Positions 5,779-13,269 of a stretch of 14,536 nucleotides of DNA are shown here, piece by piece (position 1 is the first letter of the stretch; the number at the start of each line of letters is the position of its first letter). The stretch lies in NCBI GenBank assembly GCA_012511925.1, contig JAAZFD010000320.1, positions 1 through 14,536 on the forward strand, read 5' to 3'. The notes under the pieces were generated by a model, which worked only from the letters and a program-made list of their open reading frames with translations, did not search any database and was not told the DNA's origin. Origin of the DNA: Clostridiales bacterium. GTDB taxonomy: Bacteria; Bacillota; Clostridia; Christensenellales; CAG-138. Made by a program: the position numbers and the translations under genes.

Positions 5779-6075
5779 ATGGAAATATTAAACACAATTT
5801 TGAATATTGCTTTGGTGGTTTTAGCCATCGGTTTGATTATCGTCGTATTAGCTCAAAAAAGCAAAAGCGGCGGTTTGGGTTCAGCTTTCGGTGGTGAATC
5901 GGCTGCGTTTACTTCAAGGGGCAAGGCTGCAAGTCGTGAGGTTAAACTTCAGAAGCTAACGGTAATTTTAGCTATTCTCGTAGGTGTTTTCGCTATAGCA
6001 ATTTTGATTTTATCAAACTTCCTCGGCGATACAACCGAAACTACATCATTTATCGGCAAATTACTAGTTAAATAA
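5779..6075 (+). CDS. secG: Preprotein translocase subunit SecG
   Basis: A 98-residue subunit of the SecYEG channel in the cytoplasmic membrane, which assists SecA-driven protein export. It has two membrane segments (about residues 4-25 and 60-79). The cytosolic linker between them holds the family motif KSGGLGSAFGG (29-39) and a conserved FTSRGKA stretch. AGGAGG (5766-5771) is well spaced before ATG 5779. It is somewhat longer than the usual 75-80 residues because of extra residues in the loop and tail. It is transcribed from its own promoter, divergently from the Spo0A-C-like gene, and followed by a hairpin. Confidence 0.93.
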   Translation: MEILNTILNIALVVLAIGLIIVVLAQKSKSGGLGSAFGGESAAFTSRGKAASREVKLQKLTVILAILVGVFAIAILILSNFLGDTTETTSFIGKLLVK

Positions 6076-6099
6076 GGTATTCTTCGTACTGTGATTTAC

Positions 6100-6125
6100 A
6101 AACGCTTAGAAATAAGCGTTTATTT
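6100..6125 (+). terminator. Hairpin/terminator between secG and uppP
   Basis: AAACGCTTA (6100-6108), loop GAAA, TAAGCGTTT (6113-6121) form a perfect nine-pair stem with a GNRA tetraloop. It is followed by ATTTATATA, a weak U-tract. I see no separate uppP promoter in the 66 nt after secG, so partial read-through into uppP is likely. Confidence 0.65.
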
Positions 6126-6141
6126 ATATATGGGGGTATAA

Positions 6142-6948
6142 ATGAATATTTTAAGTGCAATAATCCTCGGTTTGGTTCAAGGAGTGGCAGAATTTCTGCC
6201 CATATCAAGCTCGGGTCATCTGTTCATTTTACAGCAGGCTTTTGGAATACAAGAGGGTGGAATTTTCTTTTCGATTATGCTGCACATCGGAACGCTTATT
6301 GCCGTATGTATCGTGTATCGCAAAACCTTGCTCGACTTAATAAAGCACCCTTTTCAGAAAAAAACCTACTTGCTCGTAGCTTCGACCGCAGTTACGGTTG
6401 CAATCTATCTGCTATTCAAAAAGTTTTTTGACGATGCAATGGAAACAGGCTCATTGATTGGCATTTCGTTTCTGTTCACCTCCGTAATTCTGTTGATTTC
6501 TGATGCTATCTCCGCTCATGCCGATAAAAAAGGCGAAGAATACGATTTGAAAGCTATGAAATATCCTTCCGCAATAGGTATAGGCTTTATGCAAGGAATA
6601 GGGGTGTTGCCGGGAGTATCGCGCTCGGGTGCTACGATTGCAGGTGCAAAAATTTTAGGGTTAAAGCGTGAAGATGCAGCGGAGTATTCTTTCCTGCTAT
6701 CTATTCCTGCAATTATTGGAGGGTTCGTAACTGAAATTCCTGATGTGTTTGAAGCAGGGCTGTCAAACGTTCCATGGTTAGAGGTGATTATCGGAATGCT
6801 CGTGGCTTTTGTTTCGGGCTATTTTGCTATTCGCTTAATGATTAAGTTAATAACCACGAAAAAACTGTGGGGATTTTCAATATACACCGCAATTCTTGGT
6901 GTGTTTATAATCCTTGACATGAACGTGTTTCACTTGATTTTTAAGTAA
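6142..6948 (+). CDS. uppP: Undecaprenyl-diphosphate phosphatase UppP (BacA family)
   Basis: A 268-residue polytopic membrane enzyme that removes a phosphate from undecaprenyl diphosphate. This recycles the lipid carrier for peptidoglycan and other envelope polymers; in this family overproduction gives bacitracin resistance. Both signature motifs are present. The first is QGVAEFLPISSSGH (residues 13-26), with the conserved Glu and Ser-rich loop; the second is PGVSRSG (157-163), with the catalytic Arg 161. Multiple hydrophobic helices and the length match the family. ATG 6142 is preceded by GGGGGT (6132-6137). It lies after secG and before the rimP operon, with a dyad and new promoter downstream. 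Confidence 0.95.
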   Translation: MNILSAIILGLVQGVAEFLPISSSGHLFILQQAFGIQEGGIFFSIMLHIGTLIAVCIVYRKTLLDLIKHPFQKKTYLLVASTAVTVAIYLLFKKFFDDAMETGSLIGISFLFTSVILLISDAISAHADKKGEEYDLKAMKYPSAIGIGFMQGIGVLPGVSRSGATIAGAKILGLKREDAAEYSFLLSIPAIIGGFVTEIPDVFEAGLSNVPWLEVIIGMLVAFVSGYFAIRLMIKLITTKKLWGFSIYTAILGVFIILDMNVFHLIFK

Positions 6949-6994
6949 CAAACGCAAGGACTCGTGTATTTGTACTAAAATTTTGAGTTGACAG

Positions 6995-7028
6995 CATACT
7001 AAAAATGCAAAAACGCTTGCACAGTATG
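6995..7028. promoter_or_regulatory. Nested inverted repeat over the -35 of the rimP operon promoter
   Basis: CATACT (6995-7000) pairs with AGTATG (7023-7028). Inside it TGCAA (7006-7010) pairs with TTGCA (7017-7021) around AAACGC. The inner right arm is part of the -35 hexamer, so a bound protein would block RNA polymerase. Alternatively it is a weak hairpin at the uppP 3' end, though no T-run follows. Confidence 0.4.
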
Positions 7029-7045
7029 AAAAATTATGGTATTAT
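7017..7045 (+). promoter_or_regulatory. Promoter of the rimP-nusA-infB operon
   Basis: TTGCAC (7017-7022), 17-bp spacer, TATTAT (7040-7045), again preceded by TGG (extended -10). The string ATGGTATTAT is shared with the RCC1 promoter at 798-807 apart from one flanking base. Transcription should begin near 7052. Confidence 0.65.
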
Positions 7046-7054
7046 ACTGATATT

Positions 7055-7081
7055 ATGATGAGACTGTGTTATTGTTGTTGA
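7055..7081 (+). CDS. Putative Cys-rich leader peptide MMRLCYCC
   Basis: ATG ATG AGA CTG TGT TAT TGT TGT TGA encodes eight residues, three of them Cys. The ATG would lie about 3 nt from the predicted transcript start, so it would be translated essentially leaderless. The stop codon shares its last base with the first base of the attenuator-like hairpin. The position fits a translated leader whose ribosome stalling could affect the hairpin. It could also be chance, since no ribosome binding site is present. Confidence 0.3.
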   Translation: MMRLCYCC

Positions 7082-7105
7082 AGAGTGGGCGTTTTCCCGC
7101 TCTTT
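7081..7105 (+). promoter_or_regulatory. Attenuator-like hairpin in the rimP leader
   Basis: AAGAGTGGG (7081-7089) pairs with CCCGCTCTT (7096-7104), nine pairs with one U-G, loop CGTTTT, followed by a short broken U-tract (TTTAATTA). It lies between the promoter and rimP. NusA-dependent termination in the leader of this operon has been reported in Bacillus subtilis (from memory), and a weak U-tract is what such a terminator shows. Autoregulation by NusA here is inference. Confidence 0.6.
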
Positions 7106-7146
7106 AATTATGAAAGGCTACATCTTAATAAATAAGGAGATAATGC

Positions 7147-7626
7147 TTGAAAATTACAGAAATTGTTAGCGAGCTTATTAGTGCTAAGGTAATAGAACTG
7201 GGATATTCGGTTTATGAAGTTGAATATCAAAAACAGCCTGAGGGGCATGTGCTAACCATTTATATCGACTCTGAAAAGGGCATTACATTGGAGGATTGCG
7301 AAAAAACAAGCCGTGCAATAGAACCCCTGTTAGACGAGGCAGACCCTATCAGCTCGGCTTATTACCTAAGCGTTTCGTCAATAGGTATTGACCGACCGTT
7401 AAAAATTGATGCAGATTTTCAACGCAATATCGGCAAAGAGATTGATGTTAAGCTGTATTCTCCACAGGATGGCAAAAAGATGTATAGCGGAAAGCTTGAA
7501 TCTTTCGATAAGGATTCGTTTTCTTTACTGATTGTTGAAGGGAAAAAGGAAAAGCAAGTAACGATTGGTAGAAAAGATGCAGCGCATATATCTCCACATA
7601 TAGATTTTAATAAATTAGGGGTGTAA
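7147..7626 (+). CDS. rimP: Ribosome maturation factor RimP
   Basis: A 159-residue cytoplasmic factor needed for 30S subunit maturation. It matches the family: an N-terminal alpha/beta domain with GYSVYEVEYQKQPEG, YIDSEKGITLEDCEKTSRAIEP and YYLSVSSIGIDRPL, then an SH3-like C-terminal domain (about 90-159). The start is TTG 7147. An in-frame TAA lies directly upstream, and AAGGAGA (7134-7140) is correctly spaced. An out-of-frame ATG at 7143 is a decoy that leads to a stop after eight codons. It is the first full gene of the operon and ends one base before nusA starts. Confidence 0.95.
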   Translation: MKITEIVSELISAKVIELGYSVYEVEYQKQPEGHVLTIYIDSEKGITLEDCEKTSRAIEPLLDEADPISSAYYLSVSSIGIDRPLKIDADFQRNIGKEIDVKLYSPQDGKKMYSGKLESFDKDSFSLLIVEGKKEKQVTIGRKDAAHISPHIDFNKLGV

Positions 7627-7627
7627 A

Positions 7628-8752
7628 ATGAAAACCGATATAATCAATGCAATAAATGAGCTTGAAAAGCAAAAGGGCATCAGCAAGGATTCCCTTCTAT
7701 CGGCGGTTGAGGCTGCCATGGTTTCTGCGTACAAGCGCGCTTATGGAATTAACGCAAACGTTCGTGTTACTATTGACAGCGAAACGGGCGAGATTCAGCT
7801 ATTTTCCGTACGCCGTGTGGTAGAGGTAGTTGACCCGGAGAACAAAAACATTGAGATCTCTTTGGAAGCGGCACGCGAAATCAACAGCAAGTACCAAGAA
7901 GGCGACTATGCCGAGGAAGAAATTTTTCCGAAGGATTTTGGTCGCATTGCCGCAACAGCAGCCAAGCAAATCATAGTTCAGCGCATAAGAGAAGCCGAGC
8001 GTGGAATTATCTTTGACGAGTATTCAGAAAAAGAAAACGAAGCCGTAACTGCAATCGTAAGCCACATCGAGAAAAACGGCGTAATAGTTGAGCTTGGAAA
8101 AACAGAGGGCATTATTCCCACAAACGAAATGATGCCAAACGAATCTTACACCAAGAACAAGCGAATCAAGGTTTATTTGATGGAAGTCAGAAAGACGAAC
8201 AAGAATCCCCAAATATTGGTTTCAAGAACGCATTCGGGGCTGGTTAAACGCTTATTTGAGATGGAAGTGCCGGAGATTCAATCAGGGGTTGTGCACATTA
8301 AAGCGGTCGCAAGAGATGCAGGCTCAAGGTCGAAAATCGCTGTAACATCGAACAATCCGCAGGTTGACCCTGTTGGCGCTTGCGTAGGACAGCGTGGAAT
8401 ACGTGTTGAAAACATCGTATCCGAACTAAATAACGAAAAAATTGATATAATAGAGTGGGATAGCGACCCGGTCGTTTTCATTGCAAAGGCACTAAGCCCT
8501 GCAAAGGTAAAGCTCGTTTACATAAACGAAACCGAGAAGGCTGCGAGGGTAGTCGTAGCAGACGACCAACTTTCGCTTGCAATCGGAAAGGGCGGACAAA
8601 ACGCATACTTGGCTGCAAAACTTACAGGCTGGAAAATCGACATTAAAAAGTCTTCCGAAGCCGAAGAGATGGATTTAAGCGCACCGAATATGCAACCGCG
8701 TGAAGAAACAACATTTGAGGATTTGAAGCGAGCTTTCGAGGAGAATCAATGA
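7628..8752 (+). CDS. nusA: Transcription elongation/termination factor NusA
   Basis: A 374-residue RNA polymerase-binding factor that modulates pausing, intrinsic termination and antitermination. The polymerase-binding N-terminal domain spans about residues 1-125. An S1 domain follows (about 134-200, [15 protein letters not shown]). KH1 contains GACVGQRG (250-257) and KH2 contains AIGKGGQN (318-325). A short acidic tail follows, without the AR repeats of proteobacterial NusA, as expected for Bacillota. The ribosome binding site AGGGGTG lies in the end of rimP. The TGA stop overlaps the ylxR ATG (ATGA), indicating translational coupling. Confidence 0.97.
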   Translation: MKTDIINAINELEKQKGISKDSLLSAVEAAMVSAYKRAYGINANVRVTIDSETGEIQLFSVRRVVEVVDPENKNIEISLEAAREINSKYQEGDYAEEEIFPKDFGRIAATAAKQIIVQRIREAERGIIFDEYSEKENEAVTAIVSHIEKNGVIVELGKTEGIIPTNEMMPNESYTKNKRIKVYLMEVRKTNKNPQILVSRTHSGLVKRLFEMEVPEIQSGVVHIKAVARDAGSRSKIAVTSNNPQVDPVGACVGQRGIRVENIVSELNNEKIDIIEWDSDPVVFIAKALSPAKVKLVYINETEKAARVVVADDQLSLAIGKGGQNAYLAAKLTGWKIDIKKSSEAEEMDLSAPNMQPREETTFEDLKRAFEENQ

Positions 8753-9009
8753 AGCAGAAAAAAATTCCTCAGCGTATGTGCGTTGCGTGCAGACAGATGT
8801 TTGACAAAAAAGACTTGCTACGCATAGTAAAAAAGCCCGACAATACCGTAGAAATCGACCATGTAGGCAAGGTATCGGGCAGAGGCGCATACGTCTGTAA
8901 AAATGCTGAATGTGTAGAAAAAGCAATCAAGCATAAGGGAATTGACCGTGCTTTAGGCATACAAACAGGTGAAGAGGTTCACAAAATTATTAGGGAGGAA
9001 ATTGTTTGA
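8749..9009 (+). CDS. ylxR: YlxR-family RNA-binding protein (DUF448/RnpM)
   Basis: An 86-residue basic protein with the signature RMCVACRQMF (9-18) and GRGAYVC (44-50). Cysteines at 11, 14, 50 and 55 could form a metal or structural site. The family is found between nusA and ylxQ in most Bacillota. In B. subtilis it has recently been linked to RNase P (name RnpM); that role is from the literature, not visible here. ATG 8749 overlaps the nusA stop with AGGAG 6 nt upstream. Its TGA overlaps the TTG start of the next gene. Confidence 0.93.
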   Translation: MKQKKIPQRMCVACRQMFDKKDLLRIVKKPDNTVEIDHVGKVSGRGAYVCKNAECVEKAIKHKGIDRALGIQTGEEVHKIIREEIV

Positions 9010-9353
9010 ACAACAAAATCCATGCTGCATTAGGCTTTGCAATAAAATCTGGTAAAATGGTTTCTGGGGAATTTGCTGTAAACAAAGCGGTTACCGCAAA
9101 GAAAGTTTTTTTGATTGTTGTCGATACGCAGGCGAGCGAGCGCACAAAAAAACGCTGGAAGGACGCAGGTGCACACTATGGAATCGAATATGTCGAAATA
9201 GAAGGTGCAACACAGATAGTAGGTCAAGACAATAAAATTGTTATTGCAATTACAGGAAAAGAATTTTCTGATATGATATTAAAAGAATTATGTATTGTTT
9301 CAAACAATGATACTATATATATGCACAAAAACGAACACGGAGGTGTTTATTAA
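9006..9353 (+). CDS. ylxQ: YlxQ, ribosomal protein L7Ae-like RNA-binding protein
   Basis: A 115-residue protein with the L7Ae/L30e fold: AALGFAIKSGKMVSGEFAV at residues 6-24, a core strand VFLIVVDTQAS, and VGQDNKIVIAITGKEFSD near the C-terminus. The family binds kink-turn-type RNA; its exact cellular role in bacteria is unsettled. The start is TTG 9006 inside the ylxR stop (TTGA), with GGGAGG (8993-8998) at good spacing. Its TAA directly abuts the infB ATG. Confidence 0.92.
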   Translation: MNNKIHAALGFAIKSGKMVSGEFAVNKAVTAKKVFLIVVDTQASERTKKRWKDAGAHYGIEYVEIEGATQIVGQDNKIVIAITGKEFSDMILKELCIVSNNDTIYMHKNEHGGVY

Positions 9354-11891
9354 ATGGCAACAGAGAAACCATTGGACGTTGCAAAAAGGTACGAAGAGTC
9401 GGCAAAGAATTTGATTGAGCGCATTAACAAGATGCAATCAATTGTTGAGCATTCCATAGTGAATGCAAAACGCGTTGCCGACAACCTAAAAGCAAAAGAA
9501 ATAGAAGCGGAAAACGAAGCAAAGAGGCGTGAAATTGAGCAAAGAAGATTAGAAGCGCTTGAAAGCACAAGCAATGCTTATATTTCTGATGCAGAAGAGG
9601 AAAAAGTTGAAGTCCAAGAACCGATAACAGAAGAGCATATCGAGCCGGAGATTATTGAAGAAGTGATTGTTGCTGAGCCAAAGGTTGAACAATCTAAGCC
9701 CAAGCCTGCACCTGTTCAGCAGGCACAAGCCCCTCAATGGCAAAATAAAAGAGAGCCAAAGACCGATAGACCTCCCCGCACTAATCAAGAGAGAGCGCCT
9801 AAAACGCAGACTGCTACTCCCCCTTATCAAAAGCCAAGGGATACAGATAGCAAGTTCACGCCGAGAACTGGGGACAAACCAAGCAAGCCCGGGCTTGCTC
9901 GTTCTGCTCCTCCTGCTCCTCATGCAAAGGAAAAGGTAAGCAATTACGACCCGAATAAGAGCGCATATACTCGCTCATACGATGCTGAAAAACATGCAAA
10001 AAACAAAAAGGCACAGATTAGGGAAGCGGCTCCTGAAATAGTATTCGATGATGATGCACGCATGGGCAACCGCAGGAAAGCAAGAAGGCAACAGGCTCCC
10101 CGTCATAAGCCAGAACCTGTTGTAATCGAAAAAGCAGTTCTCACTGCCGAGTTTACCTCGATAAAAGACCTTGCAGAGAAGCTGGGCAAGCCTGCTTCCG
10201 ATATAATTAAGCGTCTTTTCGGCTTGGGAATTTTAGCTACGATAAACCAAGAAATCGACTTCGATACTTGTGAAGTAATTGCAGCTGACTACAATATCGA
10301 ATTAGAGCTTAGAGTTGCAAAAACGCATGAAGAAGTGCTAATAGAAAGTGCAGACGAAGACACAGATGAAAGCCTGTTGATGACAAGACCTCCCATTGTT
10401 ACGATAATGGGTCATGTTGACCACGGCAAAACCTCTCTGTTAGATGCTATCAGAAAGAGTGCAGTTACAGAGGGCGAGGCAGGCGGAATTACACAGCACA
10501 TTGGCGCATATACGGTTTCGTGCAACGGCAAGCCTATCACATTTATTGATACTCCCGGGCATGAGGCGTTTACCTCGATGCGTGCCCGTGGCGCTCAAGT
10601 AACCGACGTTGTAATTTTAGTAGTTGCCGCAGACGATGGCATTATGCCCCAAACTGTAGAAGCTATTAACCATGCAAAGGCGGCAGGAGTTCCAATTATC
10701 GTTGCGATAAACAAGATTGATAAGGAAACAGCAAACCCCGACCGAATAAAGCAACAGCTAACCGAGCATAACCTTGTTGTTGAAGATTACGGCGGAGAAA
10801 CAATTTGCGTAGATGTTTCTGCTAAGAAACGCATGGGGCTTGATTCGTTGCTTGAAATGGTTATTTTGCAGGCGGATGTTCTTGAATTAAAGGCGAATCC
10901 AAATCGCTTAGCAAAGGGCACAATAATCGAAGCAGAATTGCACAAGGGCAAAGGTCCAGTTGCGACTGTACTCGTTCAAAACGGAACTTTGCGTATAGGC
11001 GATACAATAGTAGCAGGTACGGCATACGGACGAGTTCGTGCAATGATGGACGACAAGGGCAGACGAGTTGAGGAAGCAGGTCCAAGCATACCTGTTCAGG
11101 TATTAGGATTTTCCGAAGTACCGTCCGCAGGAGATATTCTGAATGTTGCAGAAATCGACAAGCTCTCTCGCCAAGTAGCAGAAGAGCGTAAGGATAAGCA
11201 AAAGGCGGAACAGCTAAAACAGATGAGCAAGGTTTCGTTAGACGACCTGTTTACACAAATTTCCGAGGGTCAAGTTAAAGACCTAAACATTATTGTTAAG
11301 GCAGACGTACAAGGCTCTGTTGAAGCGGTAAAGCAAGCGTTAGAAAAACTCTCAACCGAAGAAGTGCGTGTAAGATGTATACATGGCGGAGTTGGTGCAA
11401 TTACAAACACAGACATAATTTTTGCCTCTGCTTCAAATGCTATAGTTATTGGCTTTAATGTTCGTCCTGATGCAGGTGCTAAGCTGGCTGCAGAGCGTGA
11501 AAGCGTTGATATGCGCCTATACAGGGTAATCTATGGTGCAATCGAAGATGTGCAAAAGGCAATGCTTGGTATGTTCGAACCCGAATACAAAGAGGTTGAA
11601 TTGGGTAGCATTTCCGTTCGTGATACGTTCAAGGTTTCAGGAATCGGCACTATTGTAGGCGGCTACGTGCAGGGCGGCAAGGTAACGAGGAACTCACAGG
11701 TTCGTATAGTTCGTGATGGAATAGTTATTCACGAGGGCAAAATATCTTCACTCAAACGCTTTAAGGACGATGTTCGTGAAGTCGCAACGGGTTATGAGTG
11801 CGGCATAGGCATCGAAGACTTTAATGATATTCAAGAAGGCGACATAATAGAAGCCTTTATTATGGAAGAAGTTAAGAGAACGAGCATTTAA
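9354..11891 (+). CDS. infB: Translation initiation factor IF-2
   Basis: An 845-residue GTPase that places initiator tRNA on the 30S subunit and promotes subunit joining. Residues 1-255 are a charged, K/E/P/Q-rich low-complexity N-terminus with a coiled-coil-like start. An IF2-N domain lies at about 262-312 ([21 protein letters not shown]). The G domain follows, with GHVDHGKT (353-360), DTPGH (399-403), NKID (453-456) and SAK (489-491). Domain II, domain III and the C-terminal fMet-tRNA-binding region end the protein. Length is normal for Bacillota. GGAGGTG (9339-9345) precedes ATG 9354. A perfect 18-bp palindrome lies in the N-terminal coding part at 9882-9899. Confidence 0.98.
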   Translation: MATEKPLDVAKRYEESAKNLIERINKMQSIVEHSIVNAKRVADNLKAKEIEAENEAKRREIEQRRLEALESTSNAYISDAEEEKVEVQEPITEEHIEPEIIEEVIVAEPKVEQSKPKPAPVQQAQAPQWQNKREPKTDRPPRTNQERAPKTQTATPPYQKPRDTDSKFTPRTGDKPSKPGLARSAPPAPHAKEKVSNYDPNKSAYTRSYDAEKHAKNKKAQIREAAPEIVFDDDARMGNRRKARRQQAPRHKPEPVVIEKAVLTAEFTSIKDLAEKLGKPASDIIKRLFGLGILATINQEIDFDTCEVIAADYNIELELRVAKTHEEVLIESADEDTDESLLMTRPPIVTIMGHVDHGKTSLLDAIRKSAVTEGEAGGITQHIGAYTVSCNGKPITFIDTPGHEAFTSMRARGAQVTDVVILVVAADDGIMPQTVEAINHAKAAGVPIIVAINKIDKETANPDRIKQQLTEHNLVVEDYGGETICVDVSAKKRMGLDSLLEMVILQADVLELKANPNRLAKGTIIEAELHKGKGPVATVLVQNGTLRIGDTIVAGTAYGRVRAMMDDKGRRVEEAGPSIPVQVLGFSEVPSAGDILNVAEIDKLSRQVAEERKDKQKAEQLKQMSKVSLDDLFTQISEGQVKDLNIIVKADVQGSVEAVKQALEKLSTEEVRVRCIHGGVGAITNTDIIFASASNAIVIGFNVRPDAGAKLAAERESVDMRLYRVIYGAIEDVQKAMLGMFEPEYKEVELGSISVRDTFKVSGIGTIVGGYVQGGKVTRNSQVRIVRDGIVIHEGKISSLKRFKDDVREVATGYECGIGIEDFNDIQEGDIIEAFIMEEVKRTSI
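9882..9899. repeat. 18-bp perfect palindrome inside infB
   Basis: AGCAAGCCC followed directly by its reverse complement GGGCTTGCT, encoding the SKPGLA stretch in the disordered N-terminal region of IF-2. It would form a nine-pair cruciform or a hairpin with essentially no loop in the mRNA. It may be accidental; the low-complexity coding context relaxes constraint. Confidence 0.6.
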
Positions 11892-11915
11892 GCGAAATAA
11901 GTATTTGGAGGGCGT

Positions 11916-12275
11916 ATGGCTGTAAATCGGCTGGATAGGATAAATGAAGAGGTTAAAAAACAGCTTTCGGACATTATTCGAGATGTTAAAGACCCCAGAG
12001 TTAGCATAATGGCTACCATAGTTTCTGTTAGCGTAACGAACGATTATAAGTCCGCAAAGGTGCGTGTAAGCGTTTACGACACAGATCAAAAAGTACGAAC
12101 AGATACAATAGATGCCTTGAATAATGCAGCAGGCTTTATATCAAGGGAGCTAGGGAACCGCATGAAGATTCGCCGCTTGCCCCAAATAACATTTTCGCTC
12201 GATAGCTCGATTGAGTACAGCGTTCATATTGGGGAAATACTAAGCAGGTTAAACATACCTAAAGACGACGATTGA
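11916..12275 (+). CDS. rbfA: Ribosome-binding factor A
   Basis: A 119-residue KH-like protein that binds the immature 30S subunit and helps 16S rRNA 5' end maturation. Typical features are RLDRINEEVKKQLSDIIRDVKDPRV near the N-terminus, then VTNDYKSAKVRVSVY and RKLPQITF-like RRLPQITFSLDSSIEYSVHI. Length is normal. TGGAGGG (11906-11912) lies before ATG 11916, 24 nt after infB. It ends in TGA, 19 nt before nrnA. Confidence 0.95.
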   Translation: MAVNRLDRINEEVKKQLSDIIRDVKDPRVSIMATIVSVSVTNDYKSAKVRVSVYDTDQKVRTDTIDALNNAAGFISRELGNRMKIRRLPQITFSLDSSIEYSVHIGEILSRLNIPKDDD

Positions 12276-12294
12276 TGGGTAACAGGAGGGGACA

Positions 12295-13170
12295 ATGCTA
12301 AAAAATTATGAAGGAATAAACGCAATCTCAGAGTTTTTAAAGCAGAACGATGGGTACGCTATAATAATTCATATTTCTCCAGATGGCGATTCCATTGGTT
12401 CTGGCTTGGCGCTTTATTCTGCATTGAAACTTATGGACAAGCAGTGCACTATTGTTTGCCAAGATAGGATTCCACAAACGTATTCGTTTTTGCAATACGC
12501 AAACGAAATCATCACACCCGATAAAGCCCAAAAATTTGAAACCGCAATAGCTGTCGATTGTGCTGATGTTTCACGACTTGGCGCTGCAAATAAGATTTTC
12601 GAAGGTGCTAAAAACACATTATCAATAGACCATCATGGCACTAATTCTATGTTTGCAATGCATAATGAGGTTCACCCTTATTGTGCTGCAACAGGCGAGA
12701 TAATTTTTGAGCTTGTAAAGACCATGTTAGGCTTCATTTCCTCACAAATAGCCGATTGCTTATATACTGCCATAATGACGGATACGGGGAACTTTTCGTT
12801 TTCAAACACAAACTCAAATACATTCGAGGTTGCGGCGGCGCTAATGCGTTTCGGAGCGAATCCTTCCGAGTTGAACACTCTCGTATATAGGAATGTTCCG
12901 ATTGCAAAAACAAAACTGTTAGGCTTTGCGCTATCAACCTTCGAGTTAAAACACAATGAAAAGATTGGAATTTCAGTTGTAACTCAACAGGATTTGCAGA
13001 GATACAATGCAAAAGGTGATGATGCTGAAGGTATAATTGACCATATTCGTGATATCGAATCGGTAGAAATTGCGATTTTTATGCGTGAGTGTCAAGACGG
13101 TTCATACAAGGTTGGACTGCGTAGCAAGGGAAATAATGATGTTGCGGCTTTAGCTCAAAACTTTGGCTGA
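12295..13170 (+). CDS. nrnA: NrnA-type DHH phosphoesterase, cut short by TGA in the GGGH motif
   Basis: A bifunctional oligoribonuclease/pAp phosphatase family protein that degrades nanoRNA and recycles 3',5'-pAp. The DHH domain is intact: H26, D30 and D32 (HISPDGDSIGS), D88 (VDCADV), DHH at 112-114 and D163 (MTDTGNFSF). The DHHA1 domain begins normally, but at codon 292 a TGA stands where the first Gly of GGGH is expected (QNFG-stop-GGH). The frame then continues to 13269 with clear family sequence (GGHVHAAGVKTDLP). Without it the protein lacks the substrate-binding GGGH motif and about 32 residues and is probably inactive. A one-base GGA-to-TGA change explains it, whether mutation, sequence error or read-through. 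AGGAGGG (12284-12290) precedes ATG 12295. Confidence 0.88.
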   Translation: MLKNYEGINAISEFLKQNDGYAIIIHISPDGDSIGSGLALYSALKLMDKQCTIVCQDRIPQTYSFLQYANEIITPDKAQKFETAIAVDCADVSRLGAANKIFEGAKNTLSIDHHGTNSMFAMHNEVHPYCAATGEIIFELVKTMLGFISSQIADCLYTAIMTDTGNFSFSNTNSNTFEVAAALMRFGANPSELNTLVYRNVPIAKTKLLGFALSTFELKHNEKIGISVVTQQDLQRYNAKGDDAEGIIDHIRDIESVEIAIFMRECQDGSYKVGLRSKGNNDVAALAQNFG

Positions 13171-13269
13171 GGTGGACACGTTCACGCCGCTGGTGTAAAA
13201 ACCGACCTACCTTTTGAATCGCTTTACGATATGATTGTTTCTGCCGCTATTGACACGCTCGAAGCATAA
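13171..13269 (+). pseudogene. nrnA: Stranded C-terminal tail of nrnA after the in-frame TGA
   Basis: Thirty-two intact in-frame codons after the TGA at 13168-13170 encode GGHVHAAGVKTDLPFESLYD and a further 12 residues ending TLEA, the normal end of the DHHA1 domain. They are followed by a TAA whose last base is the first base of the truB ATG. There is no start codon or ribosome binding site of its own at its beginning, so the tail can only be made by read-through. The preserved overlap with truB shows that the original gene ended here. Confidence 0.8.

Noticed and set aside
6988..6993. TTGACA as the -35 of the rimP operon
   Set aside because: No acceptable -10 hexamer lies 16-18 bp downstream. 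The TTGCAC/TATTAT pair at 7017-7045 is better spaced and has an extended -10.
7110..7169. Mini-ORF of 19 codons (MKGYILINKE...) overlapping the rimP start
   Set aside because: It has no ribosome binding site and runs through the rimP Shine-Dalgarno into rimP out of frame. It looks like a chance product.
13168..13170. Reassigned genetic code (TGA read as Gly) explaining the nrnA TGA
   Set aside because: TGA is used as the normal terminal stop of nusA, ylxR, rbfA, comEC and the Spo0A-C-like gene in this same window, in some cases overlapping the next start codon. A genome-wide TGA-Gly code is not tenable.
13165..13197. Selenocysteine insertion at the nrnA TGA
   Set aside because: The position is a glycine of the GGGH motif, not a Cys/Sec redox site. 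The only local fold (GTG/CAC with GGC/GCC and a bulge) is weak and encloses the TGA itself instead of sitting at the usual bacterial SECIS distance.
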